Below are positions 45,295-53,314 of a DNA stretch of 64,000 nucleotides, piece after piece. The stretch is from NCBI RefSeq assembly GCF_023498005.1, contig NZ_CP097289.1, forward strand, positions 7,626,001-7,690,000. Direction: 5' to 3'. How positions within the stretch are numbered: position 1 is the stretch's first letter; each line of letters begins with the position of its first letter. The notes under the pieces are model-generated. The model saw only the letters and a program-made list of their open reading frames with translations. It was not told the origin of the DNA and made no database searches. The DNA comes from Streptomyces durmitorensis. GTDB lineage: Bacteria; Actinomycetota; Actinomycetes; Streptomycetales; Streptomycetaceae. A program made the position numbers and the translations under genes.

Positions 45295-46595
45295 GGGTCC
45301 GGCCCGGAGTCGTGCCGCTCGCTCTGGATCTGACTCTGCTGTACGCCGTGCCCATCGTGCACGTCGCCGCCGCCGAGCCCGCGCGCGGGCCCCTGGCACC
45401 CCTGCGCCGCCGCGATCCCGAGGGCCACGAGCAGCGTCACGACCACGAACACGAAGAGCCGCTGCCGCAGCAGCCGCGGATTGGCGGGCCGCCGCGCGCC
45501 GCCGGAACGTGTCGTGTTCCGGGACTGCGCGGGACGTGAGCCGGACCGCGAGGAACTGGACCCCGGCCGCGAGGAATTCGGCCGCGAGGAACCCGTGCGG
45601 GATGAACCCGTGCGCGAGGAGCCGGTCCGCGAGGAACTCGGCCGCGGCGGGGGAGTGCCCTGCGGATGACGCCGCTGGGTGTGCTGGTCCGCGTACTCCT
45701 GGGCCATCCGCCCCGTCGGCCGGTCCTGGTCCTGCCGGGGCGCGGGCGGCCGCGGCTCGGTCAGGCCCTGTGCCTCACGGGCCGCGATCTCCTTGAGCCT
45801 GAGCGACAGTTGGAGCGTGCTGGGGCGCTCTGCCGGGTCCTTGGCCAGGCAGGCCCTGATCAGCGGGGCGAGCGCGTCCGGGACACCGCCGAGCTGCGCC
45901 TCCTCGTGGACGACGCGGTAGAGCATGACCTCTGAACTGCCGTGCCCGAAGGGCGAGTCCGCCATCCCGGCGTACGCGAGGGTGGCGCCGAGGGCGAACA
46001 CGTCCGTGGCGGGCGTGACGGCGGCACCGCGCACCTGCTCGGGCGCGAGGAAGCCGGGCGAACCGACGGCGGTGCCCACATGGGTCAGCGTCGATGCGCC
46101 GGTGGCCCAGGCGATGCCGAAATCGATGATCCGCGGCCCCTTCGGGGACAACAGGATGTTCGACGGCTTCAGGTCGCGGTGCACGACACCGGCTTCATGT
46201 ACGGCGACGAGCCCTTCGGCGAGCGCCGATCCGACGACCGCCACGTCGGCCGCGGAGAGCGGCCCCTCGGCGGCGACCTTGTCGTGCAGGGACGGGCCGG
46301 GAACGTACTGCGTGGCGAACCACGGCCGGTCGGCGTCGAGATCGGCGGCGACGAGCCGCGCGGTGCAGCCACCGCGGATCCGCCGGGCGGCGGACACCTC
46401 CCGCGCGAAGCGCGACCGGAACTCCTCGTCCTCCGCCAGGTCGGGCCGGATCACCTTCAGGGCGACGCGCTGCCCCCGCCGGTCCGACCCCAGGTAGACG
46501 ACCCCCATGCCGCCGGCGCCCAGCCGCCTGTGCAGTCTGAACGAGCCGACGACACGCGGGTCCTCGCGCCGGAGCCGCATCATCGCCATGTCCAT
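45285..46595 (-). CDS. transmembrane Ser/Thr protein kinase (PknB-like)
   Basis: This 436-residue Hanks-type kinase has the P-loop LGAGGMGVVYLG (residues about 20-31), VALKVI with the catalytic Lys, VVHRDLKPSN in the catalytic loop, IIDFGIAW with the metal-binding DFG, and GSPGFLAPEQ in the P+1 loop. A Pro/Ser/Arg-rich linker with repeated SSRTG units (residues about 330-375) leads to one membrane helix (RLFVFVVVTLLVALGIAAA, about 390-408). The outer tail is only about 28 residues, so there is no sensor domain such as PASTA. The start is the ATG at 46595; a second ATG two codons on is possible. It converges on the RNA methyltransferase gene. Confidence 0.9.
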   Translation of the reverse strand: MDMAMMRLRREDPRVVGSFRLHRRLGAGGMGVVYLGSDRRGQRVALKVIRPDLAEDEEFRSRFAREVSAARRIRGGCTARLVAADLDADRPWFATQYVPGPSLHDKVAAEGPLSAADVAVVGSALAEGLVAVHEAGVVHRDLKPSNILLSPKGPRIIDFGIAWATGASTLTHVGTAVGSPGFLAPEQVRGAAVTPATDVFALGATLAYAGMADSPFGHGSSEVMLYRVVHEEAQLGGVPDALAPLIRACLAKDPAERPSTLQLSLRLKEIAAREAQGLTEPRPPAPRQDQDRPTGRMAQEYADQHTQRRHPQGTPPPRPSSSRTGSSRTGSSRTGSSRPNSSRPGSSSSRSGSRPAQSRNTTRSGGARRPANPRLLRQRLFVFVVVTLLVALGIAAAQGCQGPARGLGGGDVHDGHGVQQSQIQSERHDSGPDPQS

Positions 46596-46790
46596 CCCCG
46601 CTGCCCGGTCCGTTGTCGTGCCACAGCTTACGTTTCCGTGGCCGGGCAGGTGCAGAGGCCGCGCCCTCACGGCCCGACCGATTGTCAGTGCCGGGTGGGA
46701 AACTTGAAGAGTGGTCAGGGGCACGGGGGTGGGCGGCCGTTGTGGGGGGCGCCGTTCCCAACCGTCCATCGCTGAAGGGGGATTGATCCC

Positions 46791-47089
46791 GTGAAGGGTG
46801 ATCGCGGGGAGATAGTCGTGGACGCCGGGGACACGACACGGACGTATGAGGTGGTGGCGAGCCGGGCGGGCCGCCGGGTGGAGACGGCGGTGCGCAGAGG
46901 GGTGGTCGAAGTGAGCGAAGTCACCCGCTGGGGGTCCCCCCGCGCCCTTCAGGCAGCGGGGGAGGGTCGGTCGTGCGGACCGCGCGGTTCATGGCGACGC
47001 GCGTCCTGGCCCTGGTCGAGCAGCCCATCCCCCGGGAGGACACATCCGAGCAGGCCGCCCGCCCCCTCCGGGAAGACCCTGAGACCTAG
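46791..47089 (+). pseudogene. small conserved-type gene split by a repeat insertion
   Basis: The GTG at 46791 has GGGGGA upstream and reads EIVVDAGDTTRTYEVVASRA, then VVEVSEVTR, up to base 46928. After the GC-rich insert 46927-46964, the translation makes sense again only in another frame, as VRTARFMATRVLALVEQP, running to a TAG at 47087-47089. The insert length is not a multiple of three, so the two halves of one protein of about 80 residues are out of frame. If translated straight through, the first frame continues as a basic Ser/Pro-rich tail to 47195. Function unknown; divergent from the kinase gene. Confidence 0.6.
46927..46964. repeat. GC-rich palindromic element inside a gene
   Basis: CTGGGGGTCCCCCCGCGC ... 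GCAGCGGGGGAGGG forms a stem of G/C-runs around a loop containing CCTTCAGG. It resembles a short dispersed Streptomyces repeat that normally sits between genes. Here it separates two coding halves that belong in different frames. Confidence 0.6.
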
Positions 47090-47206
47090 GACCCCGTCTC
47101 CACCCATGGGAGTACATGACCGACGATCGGTCATCCTCCGGGAGGCCCGGCAATCGGTACGAGGGCATGACGACCGAGACCCCCGGCACACCTAGATTTG
47201 AGGTCA

Positions 47207-47252
47207 AGCGGCGGGTGCAGCACTCGTCCCCCGAGGTCAGACACCCGCCGCT
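47207..47252 (+). promoter_or_regulatory. 11-base-pair stem upstream of a small membrane protein gene
   Basis: AGCGGCGGGTG (47207-47217) pairs perfectly with CACCCGCCGCT (47242-47252) across 24 bases. It lies 36 bases before the ATG at 47288, in the leader. A further palindrome, TGACCGA-CGA-TCGGTCA (47127-47143), lies upstream. These may be an operator and a leader hairpin; the effect is unknown. Confidence 0.4.
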
Positions 47253-47287
47253 GCCAAATTCATACAGACTCGGTCAGGAGAGGAACC

Positions 47288-47494
47288 ATGGCGGACACGG
47301 CACCGCGGGCAATGGTCCGCACGCAAGGACGGAAGGCCTTCGCCTCGTTCGGCGTTCGCCCGTCCGGCACGCGCCACCCCCTGGTGGCGACGGCCATGGT
47401 TCTTCCTCTGGCGGCCCTGCTGGTGGTCGTCTTCGGCGGCTGGGAAGCAGTGGTCACACAGGCGTCGTCCGTGGGCGTGATGCTGGGGCGCTGA
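47288..47494 (+). CDS. small single-helix membrane protein, unknown
   Basis: This 68-residue protein has a basic N-terminal half (MVRTQGRKAFASFGVRPSGT) and one hydrophobic helix at about residues 38-58 (LVATAMVLPLAALLVVVFGG). The ribosome site AGGAGAGGAACC precedes the ATG and supports translation. Its leader holds a perfect 11-bp stem, and a hairpin terminator follows. No family recognised. Confidence 0.7.
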   Translation: MADTAPRAMVRTQGRKAFASFGVRPSGTRHPLVATAMVLPLAALLVVVFGGWEAVVTQASSVGVMLGR

Positions 47495-47586
47495 GCGGCG
47501 CCCCAGGCCCGGATGAGCGGTCCGGGCGGGGACATCCGGCCAGGAAACCCCGTGGGGACGGGGGTGCGGCGGACGGCACGAGAAAT

Positions 47587-47614
47587 GCCCGCGCAGCTGG
47601 GGAGCTGCGCGGGC
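47587..47614 (+). terminator. hairpin after the small membrane protein gene
   Basis: Perfect 12-base arms GCCCGCGCAGCT and complement surround a GGGG loop, followed by ACTTCTTT, which supplies a weak T-rich tail. Confidence 0.7.
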
Positions 47615-47690
47615 ACTTCTTTGCCTCCGGCGTACGGGAATCACGGCTCGCGGCAGCTTTGCGCACCCCTGTCACCGACTCCGCCGCGCT

Positions 47691-47718
47691 CGTCCTCGAA
47701 CGCCGGACGGGCTGGAGA
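47691..47718. repeat. half-copy of the post-argR inverted-repeat element
   Basis: TCGTCCTCGAACGCCGGACG continuing GGCTGGAG matches one arm of the 25-bp inverted repeat at 15692-15745 with one or two changes. Only a single arm is present here, upstream of the phosphotransferase gene. Confidence 0.65.
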
Positions 47719-47771
47719 TCCGGCCCGCGTACGCTCACGGGGAACACCGATCGACGCACGCCGGGGGACCC

Positions 47772-48710
47772 GTGACCGCCTTGCTGTCCGCGCTGACCGC
47801 CAAGGTCCGCCACACAGCCCACCGCACCCCGCTCGCTTGCGCCTGCGCCCCTGATGCCGTCTTGGCGGACCGGGACGACGCCACGGTCGTCCGGCACGGC
47901 GACACCGTCGCCAAGGCCCACGCCCCCGGTACGGACCCCACCGAGCTCACGGCCCGGCTGAAAGTCGCCGCCGCCCTGAGCGGCACCCTGCTTCCTCCGC
48001 TGGGCGATGCGGCCGTCCCGCTCGACGGCCGCCTGGTCACCTTCTGGCCGGCCGGCACCCCGGTGGATCGGGACGACCCCGACGCCGCCCCCTGGGAAGC
48101 CGCCGCCACCCTCCTCGCCCGCCTGCACGCCACGTCCCCGGCCGAACTCCCGCACCCGCTCCCGGACATGCGCGGCCCCACGAAGGCCGCACGGGCGATG
48201 ACGCGGATGCGGGACGCGGGAGCGCACCCCGCGGCCGCCCCCGTCGAGCGGGCCTGGGCCACGCTCCCCGCCTGGGCCCGGGCCGAGGCCCCGGCCCCCC
48301 TCCCCAAGCTCCTGTGCCACGGTGACCTGCACCTGGGCCAGCTGGTCCGCACCCCCGAAGGACGCTGGCTGCTCATCGACGTCGACGACCTCGGCCTCGG
48401 CGACCCCGGCTGGGACCTGGCCCGCCCCGCGGCCTGGTACGCCTGCGGCCTCCTGGCCCCGGACGAATGGACCCGCTTCCTCACCGCCTACCGCGCGGCA
48501 CGCGGGCCCGCGGTCCCGGCGGACGGCGCGGACCCCTGGCCCGCCCTCGACGTACCGGCCCGCGCCCTCACCGCGCAGACCGCGGCCCTCGCCGTCGCCA
48601 AGTCCGTCAGGGAGAACCGGCCACTCGACGAGATCGAGCAGGCGGTGGTCGACGCCTGTGATCGAATGGCGGCCCTCCCGCCGGAGTTGGCGCCCACCAC
48701 CACGAAGTAG
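47772..48710 (+). CDS. aminoglycoside-phosphotransferase-fold protein
   Basis: This 312-residue APH/choline-kinase-fold protein has the catalytic segment LLCHGDLHLGQ (residues about 177-187), where the usual Asn is Gln, and the metal-binding LIDVDDLGLGDPGWDLARP about residue 196. The N-terminal lobe is short (VVRHGDTVAKAHAPG). In Streptomyces such proteins are mostly kinases of small alcohols or amines, not resistance enzymes. The GTG has GGGGGA just before it. It leaves 69 bases before the zinc-ribbon gene and may be co-transcribed with it. Confidence 0.85.
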   Translation: MTALLSALTAKVRHTAHRTPLACACAPDAVLADRDDATVVRHGDTVAKAHAPGTDPTELTARLKVAAALSGTLLPPLGDAAVPLDGRLVTFWPAGTPVDRDDPDAAPWEAAATLLARLHATSPAELPHPLPDMRGPTKAARAMTRMRDAGAHPAAAPVERAWATLPAWARAEAPAPLPKLLCHGDLHLGQLVRTPEGRWLLIDVDDLGLGDPGWDLARPAAWYACGLLAPDEWTRFLTAYRAARGPAVPADGADPWPALDVPARALTAQTAALAVAKSVRENRPLDEIEQAVVDACDRMAALPPELAPTTTK

Positions 48711-48779
48711 GGTGCAACGCACCGAAGCCGGGCAGAGATCCGGCCAAGCATTCACGACCGGCGAGGAGTTGAGCCGACC

Positions 48780-49097
48780 ATGCAGTGTCCCAAGTGCCAT
48801 GCACCGATGCACACGTACAACCGCAATGGCGTCCAGATCGAGCAGTGCAGCGGTTGCCGCGGGATATTCCTCGACTACGGCGAGCTCGAGGCCCTGAGCC
48901 GGGTCGAGTCCCAGTGGGGCGGCCAGCAGGCCCCGCCCCCGCCGCCCGCCCCGCAGGCGTACCCGGCCGCTCCCGCCCCGCAGTGGGGCGCTCCCCAGCA
49001 CGGTGCCCCCCACGGCGGCCACCACGGCGGTCACGGTGGGCACTACGGCCACAACAAGCGTCACAAGAGCTTCGGGCACATGCTCTTCTCCTCCTGA
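48780..49097 (+). CDS. zinc-ribbon (TFIIB-type) small protein
   Basis: This 105-residue protein begins with a zf-TFIIB ribbon: MQCPKCHAPM ... CSGCRGIFLDYGELEAL, whose two CxxC pairs at residues about 3-6 and 23-26 should bind one Zn2+. A Pro/Ala-rich linker follows, then a Gly/His-rich tail (HGGHHGGHGGHYGHNKRH). The tail could bind additional metal, but this is inference. GAGGAG precedes the ATG. A very strong hairpin follows the stop. Function unknown; such proteins are common in actinobacteria. Confidence 0.88.
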   Translation: MQCPKCHAPMHTYNRNGVQIEQCSGCRGIFLDYGELEALSRVESQWGGQQAPPPPPAPQAYPAAPAPQWGAPQHGAPHGGHHGGHGGHYGHNKRHKSFGHMLFSS

Positions 49098-49108
49098 CCG
49101 GAGGAACG

Positions 49109-49146
49109 ACGAAGCCCCCGGCCGTGGGAACGGCCGGGGGCTTCGT
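49109..49146. terminator. 17-base-pair hairpin between the zinc-ribbon gene and tRNA cluster
   Basis: Perfect arms (49109-49125 and 49130-49146), core GAAGCCCCCGGCCG, around a GGGA loop. It can end both the zinc-ribbon mRNA and the minus-strand tRNA transcript. Confidence 0.8.
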
Positions 49147-49154
49147 GCGGATGG

Positions 49155-49226
49155 TGCGCGATACTGGGATTGAACCAGTGACCTCTTCCGTGTCAGGGAA
49201 GCGCTCTCCCGCTGAGCTAATCGCGC
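49155..49226 (-). tRNA. tRNA-Val (GAC), copy 3 in transcription order
   Basis: Cloverleaf with acceptor GCGCGAT/ATCGCGC, anticodon stem-loop CTTCC-CTGACAC-GGAAG (anticodon GAC) and T-loop GGTTCAATCCC. This copy alone among the three Val genes is followed by an encoded CCA. Confidence 0.95.
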
Positions 49227-49255
49227 GGGTCAACCTGCGTGTGATGCGTACTGCG

Positions 49256-49327
49256 TGCGCGATACTGGGATTGAACCAGTGACCTCTTCCGTGTCAGGGA
49301 AGCGCTCTCCCGCTGAGCTAATCGCGC
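49256..49327 (-). tRNA. tRNA-Val (GAC), copy 2
   Basis: Identical in its body to the neighbouring tRNA-Val(GAC) genes. No CCA is encoded. About 29 bases of spacer separate it from copy 3. Confidence 0.95.
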
Positions 49328-49373
49328 GGGACGGTCCCACACCATACGGGACCAGGGGTTTTTCAGTTCTGCG

Positions 49374-49445
49374 TGCGCGATACTGGGATTGAACCAGTGA
49401 CCTCTTCCGTGTCAGGGAAGCGCTCTCCCGCTGAGCTAATCGCGC
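49374..49445 (-). tRNA. tRNA-Val (GAC), copy 1
   Basis: Identical in its body to the other two. Acceptor GCGCGAT, anticodon GAC, discriminator A, no encoded CCA. It follows tRNA-Cys by four bases. Confidence 0.95.
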
Positions 49446-49449
49446 TTGG

Positions 49450-49520
49450 AGGTGGAGACGGGATTTGAACCCGTGTAGACGGCTTTGCAGGCCGTTGCCT
49501 CGCCTCTCGGCCACTCCACC
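49450..49520 (-). tRNA. tRNA-Cys (GCA)
   Basis: Acceptor GGTGGAG/CTCCACC, anticodon stem-loop ACGGC-CTGCAAA-GCCGT (anticodon GCA), and discriminator U, as expected for tRNA-Cys. CCA is encoded. Confidence 0.95.
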
Positions 49521-49559
49521 AGGAGTGCGGGGGTTCGGGAAGATCCCCCACTTCCTGCG

Positions 49560-49632
49560 AGCGGACGACCAGGTTCGAACTGGCGACCTCAACCTTGGCA
49601 AGGTTGCGCTCTACCAACTGAGCTACGTCCGC
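49560..49632 (-). tRNA. tRNA-Gly (GCC)
   Basis: Acceptor GCGGACG/CGTCCGC, anticodon stem-loop CAACC-TTGCCAA-GGTTG (anticodon GCC), T-arm GGTTCGAACC, discriminator U. It is first in the minus-strand order Gly-Cys-Val-Val-Val, likely one precursor. Confidence 0.95.
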
Positions 49633-49777
49633 TTGTCTTTCCCGGCCCGCTTGCGCGTCCCGGCGACGTGTTGAACTCTAGCGGATTCCTGGGCCAGTAC
49701 AAAAACGCGTTTGCGCAGCGTGCTGCGCTGTCACCGGCCCGGGGCGCCACCAGGACACCGGTCATAGACTCACAGGC

Positions 49778-50866
49778 GTGCACAGCGCCCCTCAGATGTC
49801 CTCCCGGCCCCCCTCCGGGGCGGCCCAGCCCATGGCGCGCTTCGGCGGCCTGCTCGCGACCGGCCTCAGGGACGTGACCAGCGATCCCTCGGCCCTGGAC
49901 TCCCGCGGTTTCTGGGCGGTCTCCGCGAGCTTCGAGGGCGAACTGGTCTGCGCCCGCTTCGACGACGTACGCGAGGAGCCGGTGCCCGCTCCGGTGCCGG
50001 GGGCCTGGCGGGGTCCCGCCGCCGGTGACTGGACGTCGTCGCTCGACCGCGCCGCGTACGTGGACGGGGTGCGGCGGGTGCGCGAACACATCGCGGCGGG
50101 CGACGTCTATCAGGCGAACCTCTGCCGCGTGCTGTCCGCGCCGGTTCCGGACGGCCCGGAGGGTGTGGACGTCGACGCCCTGACCGCGCTCCTCGCGCGC
50201 GGCAACCCCGCTCCGTACGCCGGAACGATCCGGCTGCCCGAGCACGGGCTGGAGATAGCGACGGCGTCACCGGAGCTGTTCCTGCGGCGCGAGGGCCGCG
50301 TCGTCGAGTCGGGGCCGATCAAGGGCACGGGCCGCACCGAGGCGGATCTCCTGGAGAAGGACTACGCCGAGAACGTCATGATCGTGGACCTCGTCCGCAA
50401 CGACCTCGGGCGGATATGCGTGACCGGCTCCGTGACGGTCCCCGACCTGTGCGTGATCGAGAAGCACCCCGGGCTCGTCCACCTCGTCTCCACCGTCCGG
50501 GGCGAGCTGGGCCCCGACGCCGGCTGGCCCGAACTCTTCGCCGCCGCCTTCCCGCCCGGTTCCGTCACCGGCGCCCCCAAGTCCAGCGCCCTGCGCATCA
50601 TCGACGCCCTGGAGACCGCGCCCCGCGGCCCGTACTGCGGCGGCATCGGCTGGGTCGACGCCGACCGGGGGACCGGCGAACTGGCCGTCGGCATCCGCAC
50701 CTTCTGGTTCGACCGCGCGCGGGGCGTGCTGCGGTTCGGCACCGGCGCGGGGATCACCTGGGGCTCGGACCCCGAGGGGGAGTGGCGGGAGACCGAGCTG
50801 AAGGCGGAAAGACTGCTGGCGGTAGCGTCGGGAGCGTACGAAGTGAGTGGAGGAACCCTTCAGTGA
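49778..50866 (+). CDS. pabB: chorismate-binding aminodeoxychorismate synthase component I
   Basis: This 362-residue enzyme has the C-terminal chorismate-binding fold: YVDGVRRVREHIAAGDVYQA, ASPELFLRREGRVVESGPIK, EKDYAENVMIVDLVRNDLGR, PGSVTGAPKSSALRIIDALE and GAGITWGSDPEGEWRE. It makes 4-amino-4-deoxychorismate from chorismate for folate; anthranilate synthase is the alternative family but the adjacent lyase favours PabB. It is short, lacking most of the N-terminal half of long PabB. TAGACT lies 7 bases before the GTG, suggesting a leaderless promoter. Its stop overlaps the pabC GTG. Confidence 0.88.
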   Translation: MHSAPQMSSRPPSGAAQPMARFGGLLATGLRDVTSDPSALDSRGFWAVSASFEGELVCARFDDVREEPVPAPVPGAWRGPAAGDWTSSLDRAAYVDGVRRVREHIAAGDVYQANLCRVLSAPVPDGPEGVDVDALTALLARGNPAPYAGTIRLPEHGLEIATASPELFLRREGRVVESGPIKGTGRTEADLLEKDYAENVMIVDLVRNDLGRICVTGSVTVPDLCVIEKHPGLVHLVSTVRGELGPDAGWPELFAAAFPPGSVTGAPKSSALRIIDALETAPRGPYCGGIGWVDADRGTGELAVGIRTFWFDRARGVLRFGTGAGITWGSDPEGEWRETELKAERLLAVASGAYEVSGGTLQ

Positions 50867-51684
50867 AGATCTGGCTCAACGGTGGCCTGCAGGACATCGA
50901 GACCGCCCGCGTCTCCGTGCTCGACCACGGACTGACCGTCGGCGACGGAATCTTCGAGACGGTGAAGTCGGTCCAGGGGCGGCCCTTCGCGCTGACCCGG
51001 CACCTGGACCGGCTCGCCCGTTCGGCACGCGGCCTCGGCCTGCCCGAGCCGGACCTCGACGAGGTGCGCGCGGCCTGCGCCGCCGTTCTCGACGCCAACC
51101 CGCTGCCGCTCGGACGGCTGCGCATCACGTACACCGGAGGTCTCTCGCCGCTCGGCTCGGACCGTGGTGACCAGGGGCAGACCTTTGTCGTCGCCGTCGG
51201 CGAGGCCGGCAGGCGCTCCGACACGACCGCCGTGATCACGGTGCCGTGGACCCGCAACGAGCGCGGCGCCCTGACCGGCCTGAAGACCACGTCGTACGCC
51301 GAGAACGTCGTCGCCCTCGCGCGCGCCCGCGAGGAGGGCGCTTCGGAGGCGCTGTTCGCCAACACGGTGGGGCAGCTGTGCGAAGGCACGGGATCGAACG
51401 TCTTCGTCGTGCTCGACGGCGAGATCCACACGCCGCCGGTCGCCTCCGGGTGTCTGGCGGGCATCACGCGCGCGTTGGCCGCCGAGTGGACGAACGCGCG
51501 CGAGACCGATCTACCGCTCGACGTCCTGGACCGTGCCGACGAGGTGTTCCTGACCTCGACACTCCGTGACGTCCAGGCCGTGCGGCGGATCGACGGGCGC
51601 GAACTGCCGGGCGCGCCGGGTCCGGTGACCGCCAAGGCGATGCGGGTCTTCGACGAGCGGGCGGCGGACGACCTCGACCCGTGA
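50863..51684 (+). CDS. pabC: aminotransferase class IV, probable 4-amino-4-deoxychorismate lyase
   Basis: This 273-residue fold-type IV PLP enzyme has VLDHGLTVGDGIFETVK (residues about 18-34), LKTTSYAENVVALARAREEG with the PLP lysine at about 143, EGTGSNVFVV and FLTSTLRDVQAV. It should release pyruvate from aminodeoxychorismate to give 4-aminobenzoate; branched-chain aminotransferase is less likely given the pabB neighbour. GTGGAGGAACCC precedes the GTG, which overlaps the pabB stop (GTGA), so the two are coupled. Confidence 0.85.
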   Translation: MKIWLNGGLQDIETARVSVLDHGLTVGDGIFETVKSVQGRPFALTRHLDRLARSARGLGLPEPDLDEVRAACAAVLDANPLPLGRLRITYTGGLSPLGSDRGDQGQTFVVAVGEAGRRSDTTAVITVPWTRNERGALTGLKTTSYAENVVALARAREEGASEALFANTVGQLCEGTGSNVFVVLDGEIHTPPVASGCLAGITRALAAEWTNARETDLPLDVLDRADEVFLTSTLRDVQAVRRIDGRELPGAPGPVTAKAMRVFDERAADDLDP

Positions 51685-51759
51685 ACCGGTCGGGCCAGAG
51701 GGCCCAACTGCTGGCAATCCTGATGACGCACGAGCCGCAGGGCGGGTAGAACACCACTG

Positions 51760-52584
51760 ATGACCACGACCCTGCGGCCGACCGGGCCGCTTCAGCAGAG
51801 CGCTGACGGCGCGAAGTCACGCACGTACGAAGTGCGCGTGAACAGCCGTCCTGTGGGCGGGATAGAACTCGCCACGCACGCCGTGTTCGGCCCCGGTGTC
51901 GCCGAGATGCGCGATCTGAGCATCAAGGAACCCGACCGCAGACGCGGCCGCGCCACCGTCGCCGTGCTCGCCGCCGAGGAGGTGGTGCGCGGCTGGGGCT
52001 GCGAGCGGATCGAAGTGGCCGTGCCCGCCGAGGCCGCGGCGGCCCACCGCCTCGCCGTGTCCCTCGGCTACCAGGAGCGCAACCGCCACATGGTCAAGCC
52101 CCTGAGCGCCGAGCCGCCCGCGCTGCCGCCGGGCATCGAGGGGCGGGAGATGACCGAGGACGAGTACGAGGTGTGGCTGGCCCGCGAGAAGGAGGACTAC
52201 GCCCAGACGTGGATCGAGCGCGGCGTCCCGGAGGCGGAGGCGCGCGCCAAGTCCGACGCGGACCACGCCGACCACCTGCCGCAGGGCCTCGCGACCCCCG
52301 GCACCAGCCTCAGCGTGCTGACACAGGAGGGCACGAAGGTCGGCACCCTCTGGCTCGCGCTGCGCGACGGCGACGCGTTCGTCTTCGACGTCGAGGTCGA
52401 CGAGGAGCACCGCGGACGCGGCCACGGCCGCTCCCTGATGCTCCTCGCGGAGACCCAGGCCCGTGCGGTGGGCCTGACCCGCATGGGCCTCAACGTCTTC
52501 GCGGGCAACACCCCGGCCCTGCGCCTGTACGAGTCGCTCGGCTACGAACCGGTCATGTACTACGTCTACAAGCAGCTGCTCTAG
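51760..52584 (+). CDS. tandem GNAT-domain acetyltransferase
   Basis: This 274-residue protein has two GNAT modules. The first, residues about 20-118, has MRDLSIKEPDRRRGRATVAV as motif A, and the second, about 125-274, has VEVDEEHRGRGHGRSLMLLA with GLNVFAGNTPALRLYESLGY as motif B; the second is closer to consensus. Double GNATs of this size resemble the mycothiol synthase type in layout only; the substrate is unknown. Its stop overlaps by four bases the stop of the convergent DsbA-like gene. Confidence 0.87.
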   Translation: MTTTLRPTGPLQQSADGAKSRTYEVRVNSRPVGGIELATHAVFGPGVAEMRDLSIKEPDRRRGRATVAVLAAEEVVRGWGCERIEVAVPAEAAAAHRLAVSLGYQERNRHMVKPLSAEPPALPPGIEGREMTEDEYEVWLAREKEDYAQTWIERGVPEAEARAKSDADHADHLPQGLATPGTSLSVLTQEGTKVGTLWLALRDGDAFVFDVEVDEEHRGRGHGRSLMLLAETQARAVGLTRMGLNVFAGNTPALRLYESLGYEPVMYYVYKQLL

Positions 52585-53117
52585 GAACCGTGCTGCCCGG
52601 AGGCCGCGAGCAGGAGGTCCGTGATCTCCTCGACCCGCTCGAGCAGGCCGTCCTGGCTCTTCCCGCCGTCGAGGCGCTCGCCCCCGATGACGTACGTCGG
52701 TGTCCCGGTGACGCCGATCGCCTTGCCCTCGGCCTGGTCTGCATCGACGATCAGCATGTGGCGTCCGTCGACGAGGGCGGTGTCGAACTCCTCGGCGTCC
52801 AGGCCCAGTTCACGGGCCACCTCGACCAGGAAGGGTTCGCCCTTGCGGGTCAGCTCCTCGGCCCGGCCGAGCACGGCCTCGACGTACGGCCAGCCCTGCC
52901 CCTGCTCGAAGGCCTCCTCGGCGGCCTGGGCGGCGGCGAAGGCGTGCTTGTGCTTCTCGAGGGGGAAGTGCCGAAGGCGCAGCTCGACGCGGTCGCCGTA
53001 GCGGTCGCGGAGCGTGCGTACGTCGTCGAGGGCGGTCCGGCAGTCCGGGCACTCCAGCTCGCACCAGATGTCGATGACGAGGGGACCGGTGGGGGCGGCG
53101 GGGGCAGAGTCGCTCAT
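52581..53117 (-). CDS. DsbA-like thioredoxin-fold protein
   Basis: This 178-residue protein has an N-terminal IDIWCELECPDCRTALDDV whose CPDC is a redox-active CxxC (residues about 22-25), a helical insertion and a C-terminal GVTGTPTYVIGGE with the cis-proline loop, so a DsbA/FrnE-type oxidoreductase fold is complete. No signal peptide is seen and it is presumably cytoplasmic. Its role may be disulfide exchange or isomerisation with an unknown partner. The start at 53117 is chosen because the fold begins there; the longer frame to 53246 is rejected. Confidence 0.87.
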   Translation of the reverse strand: MSDSAPAAPTGPLVIDIWCELECPDCRTALDDVRTLRDRYGDRVELRLRHFPLEKHKHAFAAAQAAEEAFEQGQGWPYVEAVLGRAEELTRKGEPFLVEVARELGLDAEEFDTALVDGRHMLIVDADQAEGKAIGVTGTPTYVIGGERLDGGKSQDGLLERVEEITDLLLAASGQHGS

Positions 53118-53314
53118 GGGCCCCAGTCTTCCAGCCCCGCGACCGGCTCCCAACCGGGGCCCGGGACGCCGACCGGAACCTGCGGAGGAGACCTGACCCT
53201 GATATGTCCCTGAAGTCCGCTCGGGGCGTGGCCTGTGGGGGGCCACCCGGTGCAGGATGGAAGGGCGACAGTGTCACCGTCTACGCCCGCACGCCCGCAC
53301 GCCTGGAGGACCGG

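Noticed and set aside
49155..49445. CRISPR-like array (three near-identical repeats)
   Set aside because: The repeats fold as tRNA-Val and the spacers are uneven and short; no cas genes are present.
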